Shown here in pieces: positions 1 through 9,258 of a stretch of DNA of 64,000 nt. Every line of letters begins with the position of its first letter. Positions within the stretch are counted from its first letter, which is position 1. Both the position numbers and the translations under genes were made by a program. Under the pieces are notes generated by a model that had not been told where the DNA came from, made no database searches, and worked only from the letters and a program-made list of their open reading frames with translations. Source of the stretch: Streptomyces sp. NBC_00582 (lineage in GTDB: Bacteria; Actinomycetota; Actinomycetes; Streptomycetales; Streptomycetaceae); the NCBI RefSeq assembly GCF_036345155.1, contig NZ_CP107772.1, positions 3,038,001-3,102,000 on the forward strand, in the 5' to 3' direction.

Positions 1-931
1 GCGGGCCGCGCTGGGCGAGAAGCAGCTCACCTTCATGGGGGCGTCGTACGGCACCTACTTCGGGGCGGTGTACGCCACCCTGTTCCCCTCGCACGTACGC
101 CGGATGGTGTTCGACGCGGCGGTGAACCCGGACCCGAAGCGGATCTGGTACCGCAACAACCTCGACCAGTCGAGGGCGTTCGAGAGCCGCTGGGCGGACT
201 TCCGGGAGTGGGTCGCCAGGAACGACACGGTGTACGGGCTGGGCGACACACCCGAGAAGGTGCTGGACAGCTACGAGCGGGCCCGCGCCCGGCTGGCCGC
301 GGAGCCGGCCGGCGGGAAGGTCGGGCCGGCGCAGCTCCAGAGCGCGTTCCTGCAGACCGGGTACTACGACGACTACTGGCCGCACCGGGCGCGGGCGCTC
401 GCGGAGTATCTGAAGGGCGACCCGAAGGAGCTCATCGCCCAGGCCGGGCCGGTGACGGAGGCCGCGGCCGAGTCGGAGAACTCCACCGCCGTCTACACGG
501 CCGTGGAGTGCAACGACGCGCCCTGGCCGACGGACTGGAAGGTCTGGGACCGGGACAACACCCGGCTCGCGCGGATCGCGCCGTTCGAGACCTGGGACAA
601 CGTCTGGGCGAACCTGCCGTGCGCCTACTGGCCCGCCCCGCGTCAGCGGCCTGTCGATGTGCGGACCGGGCCCGGTGAGCTGCCGCCCACACTGATCCTC
701 GCCGCCGAGCGGGATGCCGCCGCGCCCTATGACGGGGCGTTGGAGATGCACCGCCGTCTGTCGGGGTCGGTGCTGGTGACCGAGCGGGACTCCGGGACGC
801 ACGGGATCGCCGGAGGGCCGAACGCCTGCGTCAACGGGCATGTCGAGGCGTATCTGCTGGAGGACCGGGTGCCGGTGCGGCAGACCGCCTGTGCGGGGCA
901 CTCGGCGCCCACCGCGAGCGCCTCGAGGTGA
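1..931 (+). CDS. Alpha/beta hydrolase with TAP-like C-terminal domain (tripeptidyl-aminopeptidase/SlpD-E type), 5' end missing
   Basis: The gene enters from the left edge with its reading frame at base 2; 309 residues and the TGA stop are visible. The nucleophile elbow G-A-S-Y-G-T lies about 15 residues in. The acid residue is probably the Asp in LAAERDAAAPYDGA, and the His the one in SGTHGIAGGPNACVN, followed by the Cys and YLL stretch typical of the TAP-like C-terminal domain. Family members are secreted exported peptidases of Streptomyces that release short N-terminal peptides. The signal peptide and oxyanion region would lie outside the window, so secretion cannot be confirmed. It converges on hemQ across a hairpin. 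Confidence 0.85.
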   Translation, partial: RAALGEKQLTFMGASYGTYFGAVYATLFPSHVRRMVFDAAVNPDPKRIWYRNNLDQSRAFESRWADFREWVARNDTVYGLGDTPEKVLDSYERARARLAAEPAGGKVGPAQLQSAFLQTGYYDDYWPHRARALAEYLKGDPKELIAQAGPVTEAAAESENSTAVYTAVECNDAPWPTDWKVWDRDNTRLARIAPFETWDNVWANLPCAYWPAPRQRPVDVRTGPGELPPTLILAAERDAAAPYDGALEMHRRLSGSVLVTERDSGTHGIAGGPNACVNGHVEAYLLEDRVPVRQTACAGHSAPTASASR

Positions 932-937
932 GGCCGT

Positions 938-978
938 GGGGAACTGCGGGTCCGTGGTGGCCGGTCGCGCAGTTCCCC
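938..978. terminator. Bidirectional hairpin between hydrolase and hemQ
   Basis: Perfect 11-bp inverted repeat (GGGGAACTGCG at 938-948 with its complement at 968-978) separated by 19 bases, lying in the 66-bp gap between two convergent genes. There is no clear U-tract, as is common for Streptomyces terminators. Confidence 0.6.
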
Positions 979-997
979 GCGCCCCTGGCGGGGCGCC

Positions 998-1729
998 TTA
1001 CGCGAGGCCGGCCACCAGGTCCGCGACCGACTTGCGGCGGCCCGTGTAGAACGGGACCTCCTCGCGGACGTGCATCCGGGCCTCCGAGGCGCGCAGGTGG
1101 CGCATGAGGTCGACGATGCGGTACAGCTCGTCGGCCTCGAAGGCGAGGATCCACTCGTAGTCGCCGAGGGAGAAGGACGCGACCGTGTTGGCGCGGACGT
1201 CCGGGTAGCCGCGGGCCATCTTGCCGTGGTCGGCGAGCATCCGGCGGCGGTCCTCGTCGGGGAGCAGATACCAGTCGTAGCTGCGGACGAAGGGATAGAC
1301 GCTCACGTAGTCGCGGGGCGTCTCGTCGGCGAGGAACGCCGGGATGTGCGAGCGGTTGAACTCGGCGGGGCGGTGCAGCGCCATGTTCGACCAGACCGGC
1401 TCCAGGGCGCGGCCCAGCCGGGTGCGGCGGAAGAGGTTGTACGCCTCCTGGAGCTGGTCGCTGGTCTCGGCGTGCCACCAGATCATCACGTCGGCGTCGG
1501 CGCGCAGACCGGACACGTCGTAGGTGCCGCGGATCGTGATGTCCTTGGCGGCGAGCTGGTCGAACAGCTCCTGGACCTCGTCGGCGTATCCCGCGCGGTC
1601 CTCGGGGAGCACGTCCTTCAGCCTGAAGACCGACCACAGCGTGTAGCGGATGACCTCGTTCAGGTCCTTGGCCAGCTTGCCCTTGTTCGGGATCCTGCCG
1701 GACTCGGTGGTGGGGGCGTCGTCACTCAT
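998..1729 (-). CDS. hemQ: HemQ, coproheme decarboxylase (chlorite dismutase-like family)
   Basis: The 243-residue protein beginning [18 protein letters not shown] matches actinobacterial HemQ in length and sequence; it converts Fe-coproporphyrin III to heme b with peroxide, the last step of the coproporphyrin-dependent pathway. Recognisable family stretches are [12 protein letters not shown] near the N-terminus, the [16 protein letters not shown] segment, the [20 protein letters not shown] region that carries the proximal His, and [11 protein letters not shown] at the C-terminus. An alternative ATG at 1738 overlaps the hemG stop as ATGA; I prefer 1729 because GGAG sits 10 bases upstream and the family normally starts MSDD. 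It is the second gene of a hemG-hemQ operon, so coupling of the two is likely whichever start is used. Confidence 0.93.
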   Translation of the reverse strand: MSDDAPTTESGRIPNKGKLAKDLNEVIRYTLWSVFRLKDVLPEDRAGYADEVQELFDQLAAKDITIRGTYDVSGLRADADVMIWWHAETSDQLQEAYNLFRRTRLGRALEPVWSNMALHRPAEFNRSHIPAFLADETPRDYVSVYPFVRSYDWYLLPDEDRRRMLADHGKMARGYPDVRANTVASFSLGDYEWILAFEADELYRIVDLMRHLRASEARMHVREEVPFYTGRRKSVADLVAGLA

Positions 1730-1734
1730 GGTTC

Positions 1735-3192
1735 TCATTCTCCTGCTCCGCCGTGCAGACTTTGCACCGGGTGGGCGGTGAGCTCCTGTACGGCGCTCAG
1801 GTCGCCGTGGATCTGGTCGACGGCCGCGTGGGCGCTCGCGATGCACGCGGGGACGCCGACGCCGTCGTACTGCGCGCCGCACACCGCGAGGCCGGGCAGC
1901 TTGGCGACGTGCTCGCGGATGCGGGCCACGCGCGCGTGGTGGCCGACCGGGTACTGCGGCAGGCCGTCCGTCCAGCGGGTGACCCGGGTCTCCAGCGGGA
2001 CGGCGGTCAGGCCGGTGGCCTCGCGCAGGTCGTGCCGGGAGACCTCGACGAGGTCGGCGTCGTCGCGGCCGAGGATCTCCGTCTCGCCGTACCGCCCGAC
2101 GGAGGTGCGCAGCACGCACACCTCGGGGTCGTCCTCGGCGATCCAGCCCCACTTCTGGGAGGCGAACGTGGACGCCTTGATGGTGCGGCCGTCGACGGGC
2201 GGCACGAGGAAGCCGCTGCCCTCGGGCAGGGCGGCCTCGGAGCGGCGGTAGGCGAGGGTGATCAGAGCCATCGAGGCGTACGAGACGGCGCGCAGGTCGG
2301 CGGCGGCCTCCGGGGACTCGGCGGCCAGCAGCGCGGCGGCGGCGGGCGCGGGCACGGCCACGACGACGGCGTCCGCGTGCAGCGCCCGCTCGCCGGTGGT
2401 GACCCGCCAGCCGCCGGCGGGCTCCCGGCGCAGCCCGGTGACGGGCACGCGCGTGTGGATCTCGCCGCCCCGCGCGCGGACCGACTCCGCGACCGCGAGC
2501 GGCAGCCGGCCCACTCCGCCCTCGACACCCATGAACACCGGCCCGGTCTGCCGGCTCGCGGCGGCCTCGGCCTGGATCTCGCGGACGGCCTCGGTGAGCG
2601 AGGTGTGGGTGAGCGCCGCCCGGTAGAGCTGCGGTACGGCCGAGCGCATCGAGATGCGGTAGGCGTCCCCGGCGTACACCCCGCCGAGGAGGGGTTCGAC
2701 CAGGCGGTCGACGACCTCGCGGCCCAGGCGCGCCGCCACGTACTCCCCGACCGCCACGTCCTCGCCGACCTCCGTGCGCGGCAGGTCTGCGTCCCGCTCG
2801 ATGCGGGCGAGGCCCTCGTCGGACAGCACGCCGGACAGGGCCGCCGCGGTGCCGGGGACGCCCATGACATGGCCCTTGGGCATGGGGCGCAGGGCGCCGC
2901 GGGTCCAGATCGAGGCGGTGGCGGTGGCGGGCGGCCGCAACAGGTCCGTCAGTCCCGCCGCGCGCGCGAGGGCGACCGCCTCGGGGCGGCGGGCGAGCAG
3001 CGACTCGGCGCCGAGGTCCACCCGGACGCCCGCGATCTCGCCGGGCAGCAGCTTGCCGCCGACCCGCCCGGACGCCTCCAGCACGGTCACCCGCGCCCCG
3101 CGCTCCAGCAGCCGGTGGGCGGCGGCCAGGCCGGCGATCCCGGCCCCGATGACGACGACGTGCTGCCCCGCACGCGTACCCGTTGCGCTCAT
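1735..3192 (-). CDS. hemG: HemG/HemY-type (coproporphyrinogen) oxidase, CgoX
   Basis: A 485-residue FAD enzyme. The N-terminal dinucleotide fold [17 protein letters not shown] (about residues 10-27) is followed by [20 protein letters not shown] and the [14 protein letters not shown] substrate-domain stretch; the C-terminus has the second FAD-contact segment [20 protein letters not shown]. In Actinobacteria this family oxidises coproporphyrinogen III to coproporphyrin III, upstream of ferrochelatase and HemQ. The start MSATGTRAG was chosen because the Rossmann motif follows within 10 residues; upstream sequence is low-complexity and unrelated. The stop overlaps an upstream alternative start of hemQ. 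hemE lies 6 kb away on the same strand. Confidence 0.92.
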   Translation of the reverse strand: MSATGTRAGQHVVVIGAGIAGLAAAHRLLERGARVTVLEASGRVGGKLLPGEIAGVRVDLGAESLLARRPEAVALARAAGLTDLLRPPATATASIWTRGALRPMPKGHVMGVPGTAAALSGVLSDEGLARIERDADLPRTEVGEDVAVGEYVAARLGREVVDRLVEPLLGGVYAGDAYRISMRSAVPQLYRAALTHTSLTEAVREIQAEAAASRQTGPVFMGVEGGVGRLPLAVAESVRARGGEIHTRVPVTGLRREPAGGWRVTTGERALHADAVVVAVPAPAAAALLAAESPEAAADLRAVSYASMALITLAYRRSEAALPEGSGFLVPPVDGRTIKASTFASQKWGWIAEDDPEVCVLRTSVGRYGETEILGRDDADLVEVSRHDLREATGLTAVPLETRVTRWTDGLPQYPVGHHARVARIREHVAKLPGLAVCGAQYDGVGVPACIASAHAAVDQIHGDLSAVQELTAHPVQSLHGGAGE

Positions 3193-3352
3193 GCCCTCCA
3201 CTCTCTCAGACCCCACCGACACCGCCGCCAGGGCCATGTGGCCCCACCGAGTCCCGACCGTGACCGCTTCGGAACCTGTTCCGTCCAACGTCCCGGGCCG
3301 CCCCGGCGTCGAAGGAGCGTCAGTCGTCACAACCCTCGGGGGGTACGTCCAC

Positions 3353-4321
3353 ATGCACGCACGACGTTCCGTACGGCCGGTCCACGCGCTGGCCGGCATC
3401 CTGCTGGCCGCCGCGCTCGCGCTCACCGGCTGCAGTGGCGCGAGCGACTCGGGAGGCGACGGCGCGAGCCTCGCCGACAAGGCGGCGGCCGGCGGGGCCG
3501 AGGTCCAGTCGGATGCCAAGGAGGGCGCGGGGGCGAGCGGTTCGCAGGCCTCGCCCGCGCCGAAGATCACCGCGAACCGGATCATCCGCACCGCCTCGCT
3601 GGCCGTACGGGTCAAGGACGTCCCGAAGGCCCTCGACGAGGCCCGTACGACCACCGAGAGCGCGGGCGGTTACGTCGGGAACGAGTCCACGAGCCGGGAC
3701 GAGGACGGCACCGAGCGCACCCGGGTGGTGCTGCGGGTGCCCGTCGAGCGGTACGACGACGTCCTCGCCGAGCTCCAGGGCGCGGGCGAGCTGCTGGAGC
3801 GCACGGCGAAGGCGCAGGACGTCACCGACCAGGTTGTCGACGTCGACAGCCGCATCAAGACGCAGCGGGCCAGTGTCGCGCGGGTCCGTGACCTCATGGA
3901 CCGGGCCACGAAACTCAGTGACGTGGTCACGCTGGAGGGTGAACTGAGCAGCCGTGAGGCCGATCTGGAGGCGCTGCTCGCCCAGCAGGCGTCGCTGAAG
4001 GACCGCACCAGCCTGGCGACGATCACGCTGAGCCTGTCGGAGAAGCCGGCCCCGAAGGCCGCAGCCGCCGACGACGACCCGGGGTTCCTGGACGCGCTGG
4101 CGGGCGGTTGGGGCGCGTTCGTGACCCTGCTGCGCTGGATCGCCGTCGTCTTCGGCGCGGTGCTGCCGTTCCTCGTGGTGGCCGTGGTGCTCGTGGTGGC
4201 CTGGCTGCGGCTGGCGCGCCCGCGCCGCCGGACGAGGGGCACCCTGCCCGCAGCGGACCCGGCGGCCGGCGTGGGCGCGGGGGCCGGAACCGGCCCGGCG
4301 GACGGCCCCGAGCGGGACTGA
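3353..4321 (+). CDS. DUF4349 domain lipoprotein with C-terminal membrane anchor
   Basis: A 322-residue protein. The N-terminus is a lipoprotein signal with lipobox ALTGC (Cys near residue 26). After a Gly/Ala/Ser-rich spacer comes the DUF4349 core (TANRIIRTASLAVRV, then VLRVPVERYDDVLAELQ and VTDQVVDVDSRIKTQRASVARVRDL), whose later part is a helical hairpin or coiled coil. A single transmembrane segment (about residues 262-288, WIAVVFGAVLPFLVVAVVLVV) precedes an Arg-rich tail. It should therefore sit on the outer membrane face, tethered at both ends. The function of DUF4349 is unknown. ATG 3353 was chosen because it gives a complete lipoprotein signal and follows a G-run acting as a weak RBS. 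Confidence 0.88.
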   Translation: MHARRSVRPVHALAGILLAAALALTGCSGASDSGGDGASLADKAAAGGAEVQSDAKEGAGASGSQASPAPKITANRIIRTASLAVRVKDVPKALDEARTTTESAGGYVGNESTSRDEDGTERTRVVLRVPVERYDDVLAELQGAGELLERTAKAQDVTDQVVDVDSRIKTQRASVARVRDLMDRATKLSDVVTLEGELSSREADLEALLAQQASLKDRTSLATITLSLSEKPAPKAAAADDDPGFLDALAGGWGAFVTLLRWIAVVFGAVLPFLVVAVVLVVAWLRLARPRRRTRGTLPAADPAAGVGAGAGTGPADGPERD

Positions 4322-4348
4322 AGTCCGCCTCCCCCGTAGCGTGTTCGT

Positions 4349-5734
4349 ATGAGCATGCCTGCACGGGAACGACTGGTCGTGATCGGCGGGGACGCCGCGG
4401 GCATGTCCGCGGCGTCCCAGGCCCGCCGCCTCAAGGGGCCCGGGGAACTGGAGATCGTCGCCTTCGAGCGCGGCCACTTCACGTCCTACTCCGCGTGCGG
4501 CATCCCGTACTGGGTGGGCGGCGACGTCACCGACCGGGACGACCTGATCGCCCGCACCCCCGAGGAGCACCGCGCGCGCGACATCGATCTGCGGCTGCGC
4601 ACCGAGGTCGTGGAGATCGACGTGCCCGGACGGCGGGTACGCGCGCGTGACGTCGATTCCGGGGCGGAGTCCTGGACGTCGTACGACAAACTCGTGATCG
4701 CGACGGGAGCGCGCCCGGTCCGCCCGGATCTGCCGGGCGTGGACGCGCCGGGCGTACACGGGGTGCAGACCCTCGACGACGGTCAGGCCCTGCTGGACAC
4801 GCTGGCCCGCGCGCGGGGGAAGCGGGCCGTGGTCGTCGGGGCGGGCTACATCGGCGTGGAGATGGCCGAGGCGCTCATCACCCGCGGCTACGAGGTGACC
4901 GTCGTCAACCGGGGCAGCGAACCGATGTCGACCCTGGACCCGGACATGGGCCGCCTGGTCCACACGGCGATGGAGGGCCTCGGCATCGCCATGGTCAACG
5001 ACGCCGAGGTCACCGAACTGCCCACCGACGCGGACGGCCGGGTGCGGGCGGTGGTCACGAAGGACGCCGAGTACCCGGCGGACGTGGTCGTCCTGGGCAT
5101 CGGGGTCCGCCCCGAGACCACCCTGGCCGCGGCCGCCGGGCTGCCCCTCGGGGCGCACGGCGGGCTCCTCACCGATCTGGCGATGCGGGTGCGCGGCCAC
5201 CGGGACATCTGGGCGGGCGGCGACTGCGTGGAGGTCCTCGACCTGGTCTCCGGCCAGGAGCGCCACATCGCCCTGGGCACCCACGCCAACAAGCACGGCC
5301 AGGTCATCGGCACCAACGCCGGCGGCGGCTACGCCACGTTCCCGGGTGTCGTCGGCACCGCCGTGAGCAAGGTCTGCGACCTGGAGATCGCCCGCACGGG
5401 CCTGCGCGAGAAGGACGCGCGCAGGGTCGGCCTCCAGTACGAGACGGTCACCGTGGAGTCCACCAGCCGGGCCGGCTACTACCCCGGCGCCTCCCCTATG
5501 ACGGTCAAGATGCTCGCCGAACGCCGCACCGGCCGGCTCCTCGGCGTCCAGATCGTCGGCCGGGAGGGCGCGGCGAAACGCGTCGACATCGCGGCGGTGG
5601 CGCTGACGGCGGGCATGACGGTGGAACGGATGACGGCACTGGACCTGGGCTACGCCCCACCGTTCAGCCCGGTCTGGGACCCGGTCCTGGTGGCGGCCCG
5701 AAAGGCTGCGACCAAGGTGCGCGCGACCCCCTAG
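4349..5734 (+). CDS. FAD-dependent pyridine nucleotide-disulfide oxidoreductase, CoA-disulfide reductase-like
   Basis: 461 residues. The FAD fold (VVIGGDAAGMSAASQARR, residues 10-27) is followed by the SYSACGIPYWVGG motif, whose Cys at residue 50 corresponds to the single redox cysteine of CoA-disulfide reductases and NADH oxidases. The NAD(P)-binding motif VVVGAGYIGVEMAEAL lies near residue 165 and the second FAD contact IWAGGDCVEV near 290. The C-terminal dimerisation domain includes YYPGASPMTVKMLAE, as in CoADR. It probably reduces CoA-disulfide or a related low-molecular-weight thiol disulfide, or O2. There is no rhodanese extension. The gene starts 27 bases after the DUF4349 gene and may be co-transcribed. 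Confidence 0.88.
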   Translation: MSMPARERLVVIGGDAAGMSAASQARRLKGPGELEIVAFERGHFTSYSACGIPYWVGGDVTDRDDLIARTPEEHRARDIDLRLRTEVVEIDVPGRRVRARDVDSGAESWTSYDKLVIATGARPVRPDLPGVDAPGVHGVQTLDDGQALLDTLARARGKRAVVVGAGYIGVEMAEALITRGYEVTVVNRGSEPMSTLDPDMGRLVHTAMEGLGIAMVNDAEVTELPTDADGRVRAVVTKDAEYPADVVVLGIGVRPETTLAAAAGLPLGAHGGLLTDLAMRVRGHRDIWAGGDCVEVLDLVSGQERHIALGTHANKHGQVIGTNAGGGYATFPGVVGTAVSKVCDLEIARTGLREKDARRVGLQYETVTVESTSRAGYYPGASPMTVKMLAERRTGRLLGVQIVGREGAAKRVDIAAVALTAGMTVERMTALDLGYAPPFSPVWDPVLVAARKAATKVRATP

Positions 5735-5813
5735 GGGCGCGGGGGCCATGTCGATGTGCGGCTCCGCCGCGGGCGCGACCAGCAGCCCCACGCACCCGCA
5801 CGGAACCTCGCCC

Positions 5814-6083
5814 CTACGCGGTACCGAGCCGCGGCAACGCGGAGACCTGCGCGGCCGCGGCCACCTGCTCCGCCGGCTTCGCGTGCGCGGCAGCCGCAGG
5901 TCGCGACCGCAGCCGGTGCGACACGGCCTCGTCCAGCGTCACCGGGCGCTGCATCTGGGAGGCGAGCCGCCCGGCCTCCTGACCGAGCCGGGCCACGTCC
6001 TCCCAGGGCAGTCGGATGACCAGGGCGATCTCGGCCTCGCCGTCGGGCGTGGCGTGCATCGCGGGGGTAACTCGGTCGTTCAT
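5814..6083 (-). CDS. Small conserved Streptomyces protein, function unknown
   Basis: An 89-residue protein starting MNDRVTPAMHATPDGEAE. The middle (ALVIRLPWEDVARLGQEAGRLASQMQRPVTLDEAVSHRL) looks like a short beta-strand plus two amphipathic helices, and the tail is Ala-rich. I recognise it as a frequently annotated hypothetical protein of streptomycetes, with no assigned domain. It lies alone between two plus-strand genes. The helical Leu pattern would suit a small dimeric or DNA-associated protein, but there is no direct evidence. Confidence 0.75.
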   Translation of the reverse strand: MNDRVTPAMHATPDGEAEIALVIRLPWEDVARLGQEAGRLASQMQRPVTLDEAVSHRLRSRPAAAAHAKPAEQVAAAAQVSALPRLGTA

Positions 6084-6208
6084 CGCCTGTTCCTCACGTC
6101 GTCCCCGCGGTCCGCCTTCCCCGGGCCGCGGGCGGTTGCCGGTTCATACGGGGCCACGGCGGGGCGCGTTCACCGATTCGACGAACGGATCGGGGGCAGT
6201 ACTTCCCT

Positions 6209-7021
6209 GTGGTCATCCCCGTCCATGACGTGAACCCGGTGCGCCGCACGCCCGTGGTGACGTACACGCTGATCGCGGCGAACGTGCTGGTCTTCTGGTT
6301 CATGCCGGGCCTGTCGGGCTCGGTGGCCGGCGACAGCGCGCTGGCGCAGACCTGCCATCTGCACGCCTTCCTGGAGCATTACGCGGCCGTACCGCGCGAG
6401 TTGATCCACGATCAGCTCCCGCAGCTCGTGCCGACGGGCGGGGTGCGCGGCGACGGCTGCGCGCTGGGCCCGCCCGACTACGTCAAGTCGCCGGTGCTGA
6501 GCGTGTTCACGGCGATGTTCCTGCACGGCGGCTGGCTGCACCTGCTGGGCAACATGCTGTTCCTGCTGATCTTCGGGAACAACATCGAGGACCGGATGGG
6601 CCACGTCCGCTTCGCGCTGTTCTACGTCGCCTGCGGCTATGCGGCGTCGTACGGCTTCGCGGTGCTGAACGCCGACTCCACCGACCCGCTGATCGGCGCG
6701 TCCGGGGCGATCGCGGGGGTGCTGGGCGCCTATCTGGTGCTGTATCCGAGGGCCAGGGTGTGGGTGCTGGTGCCGTTCCTGGTCTTCCTGCCGCTGCGGC
6801 TGCCGGCGTGGCTGGTCCTGGGGTTCTGGTTCGCGCTCCAGGCCGTTTACTCCTCCGGCGAGGGCGTCTCCGGCGCGGGCACGGTGGCGTACGCGGCGCA
6901 CGTCGTGGGCTTCCTCACCGGCATGCTGCTGGCCTGGCCGCTCAAGCCGGGCACCCCACCGCCCCCGGAGCCGCGCGGGCTGCTGTTCGGCAGGCGCGCC
7001 CGGCCCCGGCACACGGGGTGA
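6209..7021 (+). CDS. Rhomboid family intramembrane serine protease
   Basis: 270 residues with about six to seven transmembrane segments. Family signatures are complete: FLHGGWLHLLGNMLFLLIFG with the His/Asn of the oxyanion region, GASGAIAGVLGAYLVL with the catalytic GxSG serine, and YAAHVVGFLTGMLL with the catalytic His. Rhomboids cut single-pass membrane proteins within the bilayer; the substrate here is unknown. The start is GTG at 6209, directly followed by VIPVHDVNPVRRTPVVTYTLI, the usual N-terminus of this subgroup. The larger loop between the first two helices (residues 35-90) with two Cys is a common actinobacterial feature. Confidence 0.92.
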   Translation: MVIPVHDVNPVRRTPVVTYTLIAANVLVFWFMPGLSGSVAGDSALAQTCHLHAFLEHYAAVPRELIHDQLPQLVPTGGVRGDGCALGPPDYVKSPVLSVFTAMFLHGGWLHLLGNMLFLLIFGNNIEDRMGHVRFALFYVACGYAASYGFAVLNADSTDPLIGASGAIAGVLGAYLVLYPRARVWVLVPFLVFLPLRLPAWLVLGFWFALQAVYSSGEGVSGAGTVAYAAHVVGFLTGMLLAWPLKPGTPPPPEPRGLLFGRRARPRHTG

Positions 7022-7059
7022 ACGCGGCTCCCTCCGCCCGGGCGACCCCGGGGCAGGTC

Positions 7060-7121
7060 TAGGGGGTGTTTCGAAAGTCCCGCACCGCGGGTGCGGTGCG
7101 GGACTTTCGAAACACCCCCTA
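7060..7121. terminator. Very long perfect hairpin between rhomboid and arsR genes
   Basis: Perfect 29-bp inverted repeat: 7060-7088 pairs with 7093-7121 around a 4-base loop (GGGT). It lies in the gap between convergent genes, and the TAG stop of the arsR-type gene (7121-7119) is its outermost triplet. It reads the same on both strands, so it should terminate both transcripts. Confidence 0.8.
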
Positions 7122-7469
7122 GCGCCCCGGCCCGCCCTGCCCCGGGGTCGCCCGGAGGTCGGCGAGCAGCTCGGCCTGTCCGGCCAGGACCCCGGAGAGG
7201 ATGGTGCGGGCGACCCGCAGGAGTTCGGCGATGTGCGGGCTGGTCAGGGAGTAGTGGACGGTCGAGCCTTCCTTGCGGGTCACGACCAGGTTCGCCCGCC
7301 GCAGCACCGCGAGCTGCTGGGAGAGGTGCGCGGGCTCGATGCCCACCTCGGGCAGCATCTCCGCCACCGCGTGCTCGCGCTCGCTCAGCAGCTCCAGGAC
7401 CCGGATGCGTGCCGGATGCCCGAGCGTCTTGAAGAACTCTGCCTTCAGTTGGTACAGCGGCGTACTCAC
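7119..7469 (-). CDS. ArsR-family winged-helix regulator without cysteines
   Basis: A 116-residue protein starting (GTG) STPLYQLKAEFFKTLGHPARIRVL. The ArsR winged helix spans roughly residues 8-90: GHPARIRVLELL, the recognition helix IEPAHLSQQLAVLRRANLV and the wing RKEGSTVHYSL. There is no cysteine anywhere, so it lacks the metal-thiolate sites of ArsR/SmtB metal sensors and probably senses another signal. GTG 7469 is preceded by GAGGA at a good distance. It follows the SulP transporter on the same strand after 52 bp and probably regulates it; a palindrome lies between the two. Confidence 0.88.
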   Translation of the reverse strand: MSTPLYQLKAEFFKTLGHPARIRVLELLSEREHAVAEMLPEVGIEPAHLSQQLAVLRRANLVVTRKEGSTVHYSLTSPHIAELLRVARTILSGVLAGQAELLADLRATPGQGGPGR

Positions 7470-7507
7470 CGGACCGTCCTCACCCGTGGAACCGAACACA
7501 TGAACTC

Positions 7508-7528
7508 GGCAATTGCCAACGTTAGCAA
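7508..7528. promoter_or_regulatory. Candidate ArsR-type operator between sulP and arsR
   Basis: Two overlapping palindromes: GGCAATTGCC at 7508-7517, and TTGCCAACGTTAGCAA at 7513-7528 (one mismatched pair). They overlap the stop codon of the SulP gene and lie 39-59 bases upstream of the regulator start, where an internal autoregulated promoter would sit. Confidence 0.45.
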
Positions 7529-9207
7529 CTGTGCGAAGTCGCCTGCGGACCCGAGGGCAGCACTCCGGCCGTCTCCAGGTGCTCACGGGCGGCCCGGATC
7601 GCCTCCGGGGTGGTGTCGTGGTCCCGGCCTTCGTGGCGCAGGAGCTCCAGCGCGCCGACGGAGTCCAGGACCTGGCGCTGACCGGTGCGTATCCCGGAGG
7701 CGAGGACGAGGATGCCGCGCCGTCTCAGCTTCTCCACGGCGTCCTTGAGGACGAGAGCGCCCGTGGCGTCCATGGTCGACACCCGGGACATGCGCAGGAT
7801 CACCACCCGGACGTCGGCGACGTCGGTCAGCTCCAGCAGAAAGCGGTGCGCGGCGGCGAAGAACAGCGGCCCGTCGACGCGGTACGCCACGATGTGCTCG
7901 GCCAGCAGGGCGTGTTCCTCGGCACTGTGGTCGCCCCGGTCCAGCGGGACCTGATCGAAACGGGCCTGTCGGGCGACGGCGCGCAGGGCCAGGGCGCCGG
8001 CCACGACCAGGCCGATGATCACCGCCTGGACGAGGTCCAGGGCGAGAGTGGCGACCGCGGTGAGGACGAGGATCAGCGCGTCGGAGCGGGTGGCCCGGAG
8101 CATGGCCTTCAGGGAGCCGACCTCGACCATGCGGATCGCGGTGGCCAGCAGGACCCCGGCGAGCGCGGCCAGGGGGATCCTGGACACGAGGGGCGCGGCG
8201 GCGAAGACGATGACGGCGAGGATCGCGGCGTGGGTGAGCGCGGCCAGCCGGGAGGTCGCGCCCGTCCGGACGTTGACGGCGGTGCGTGCGATGGCACCGG
8301 TCGCCGGGACACCGCCGAACAGCGGGGCGGCGATGTTCGCCAGGCCCTGCCCGAACAGCTCCCGGTCCGGGTCGTGCCGCTGCCCGACGGTCATGCCGTC
8401 GGCGACCGAGGCGGACAGCAGGGACTCCAGGGCGGCGAGGGCGGCGACCGCGACGGCGGAAGGAAGCAGGGAACCGAGGGCGCCCGGGTCGAGGAAGGAG
8501 AGGGAGGGAGCGGGCAGGCCGGACGGCAGCTCGCCGATCGGCCGCGCCGCGTCCATGCCCGCGGCCTGGGCCACGACCGTCGCGGCGATCACCGCGACGA
8601 TGGAGAAGGGGATCGTCGGCCACCATCGGGCCCCGGCGAGCATGACCACGGCGACGGACACCGCGAGGCCGGTCGCCGTCCAGTTCGGCGCCTTCGCGAA
8701 CTCCTCGACGGCCCGCCAGACGACCACCAGGACCCGGTCGCCCTCGGGTGGGGCCACACCGAGGGCGTTCGGGATCTGCTGGAGCCCGATCACACAGGCG
8801 ATACCGAGGGTGAAGCCCTCGACGACGGGGGCGGGCACGTACTGCATGTAGGTGCCCGCCCGCAGCACGGCCAGGGCCACGAGCATCACGCCCGCCATCA
8901 GTCCGACGGTCAGCACCCCGGTCGGACCGTACCGGCCGACGATCGGTACGAGGACGACCGTCATCGCACCCGTCGGTCCGGAGACCTGCAGATTCGAACC
9001 GCCGAAGACCGCGGCCAGCGCGCCCGCGACCACCGCGGTGGCCAGGCCCGCCTGCGCGCCCAGTCCCGAGGACACTCCGAAACCGAGCGCGAGCGGCAGC
9101 GCGACGATCGCCACGGTCAGCCCCGCGAGCAGATCGCGGCGCGGGTCCCGCCGTATGTCCGCCAGAGCGGCACGACCGGGCAGCAACGACGTCAGCGGAA
9201 CCGGCAC
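7522..9207 (-). CDS. SulP-family anion transporter with C-terminal STAS domain
   Basis: 561 residues. The N-terminal SulP signature is DLLAGLTVAIVALPLALGFG, followed by a ten-plus helix transport domain containing GGSNLQVSGPTGAMTVVL. From about residue 430 a cytoplasmic STAS domain carries VVILRMSRVSTMDATGALVL. SulP proteins move sulfate, bicarbonate or other oxyanions, usually with Na+ or H+; the substrate cannot be told from sequence. GTG 9207 follows a G-rich RBS (GAGGG). It is the first gene of a transporter-regulator pair with the ArsR-family gene. Confidence 0.9.
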   Translation of the reverse strand: MPVPLTSLLPGRAALADIRRDPRRDLLAGLTVAIVALPLALGFGVSSGLGAQAGLATAVVAGALAAVFGGSNLQVSGPTGAMTVVLVPIVGRYGPTGVLTVGLMAGVMLVALAVLRAGTYMQYVPAPVVEGFTLGIACVIGLQQIPNALGVAPPEGDRVLVVVWRAVEEFAKAPNWTATGLAVSVAVVMLAGARWWPTIPFSIVAVIAATVVAQAAGMDAARPIGELPSGLPAPSLSFLDPGALGSLLPSAVAVAALAALESLLSASVADGMTVGQRHDPDRELFGQGLANIAAPLFGGVPATGAIARTAVNVRTGATSRLAALTHAAILAVIVFAAAPLVSRIPLAALAGVLLATAIRMVEVGSLKAMLRATRSDALILVLTAVATLALDLVQAVIIGLVVAGALALRAVARQARFDQVPLDRGDHSAEEHALLAEHIVAYRVDGPLFFAAAHRFLLELTDVADVRVVILRMSRVSTMDATGALVLKDAVEKLRRRGILVLASGIRTGQRQVLDSVGALELLRHEGRDHDTTPEAIRAAREHLETAGVLPSGPQATSHSC

Positions 9208-9258
9208 GACCCCTCGCCCTCCTCACCCTTGCGAGTATGAAGAACAGAGCATCTAACC

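Noticed and set aside
938..978. A small RNA gene from the GGGGAACTGCG hairpin
   Set aside because: This hairpin type recurs between Streptomyces genes (also seen in related form near 29190-29215), and its convergent location suits a terminator.
3320..5791. Long minus-strand open frame of about 820 codons opposite the DUF4349 and CoADR-like genes
   Set aside because: It mirrors codon positions of the two real genes, is Arg/Gly/His-rich, matches no family and lacks a plausible RBS; a normal artefact of very high GC third positions.
7060..7121. The 29-bp inverted repeat as ends of a MITE or insertion sequence
   Set aside because: The arms are separated by only 4 bases, no target-site duplication is visible, and the position between convergent genes fits a terminator better.
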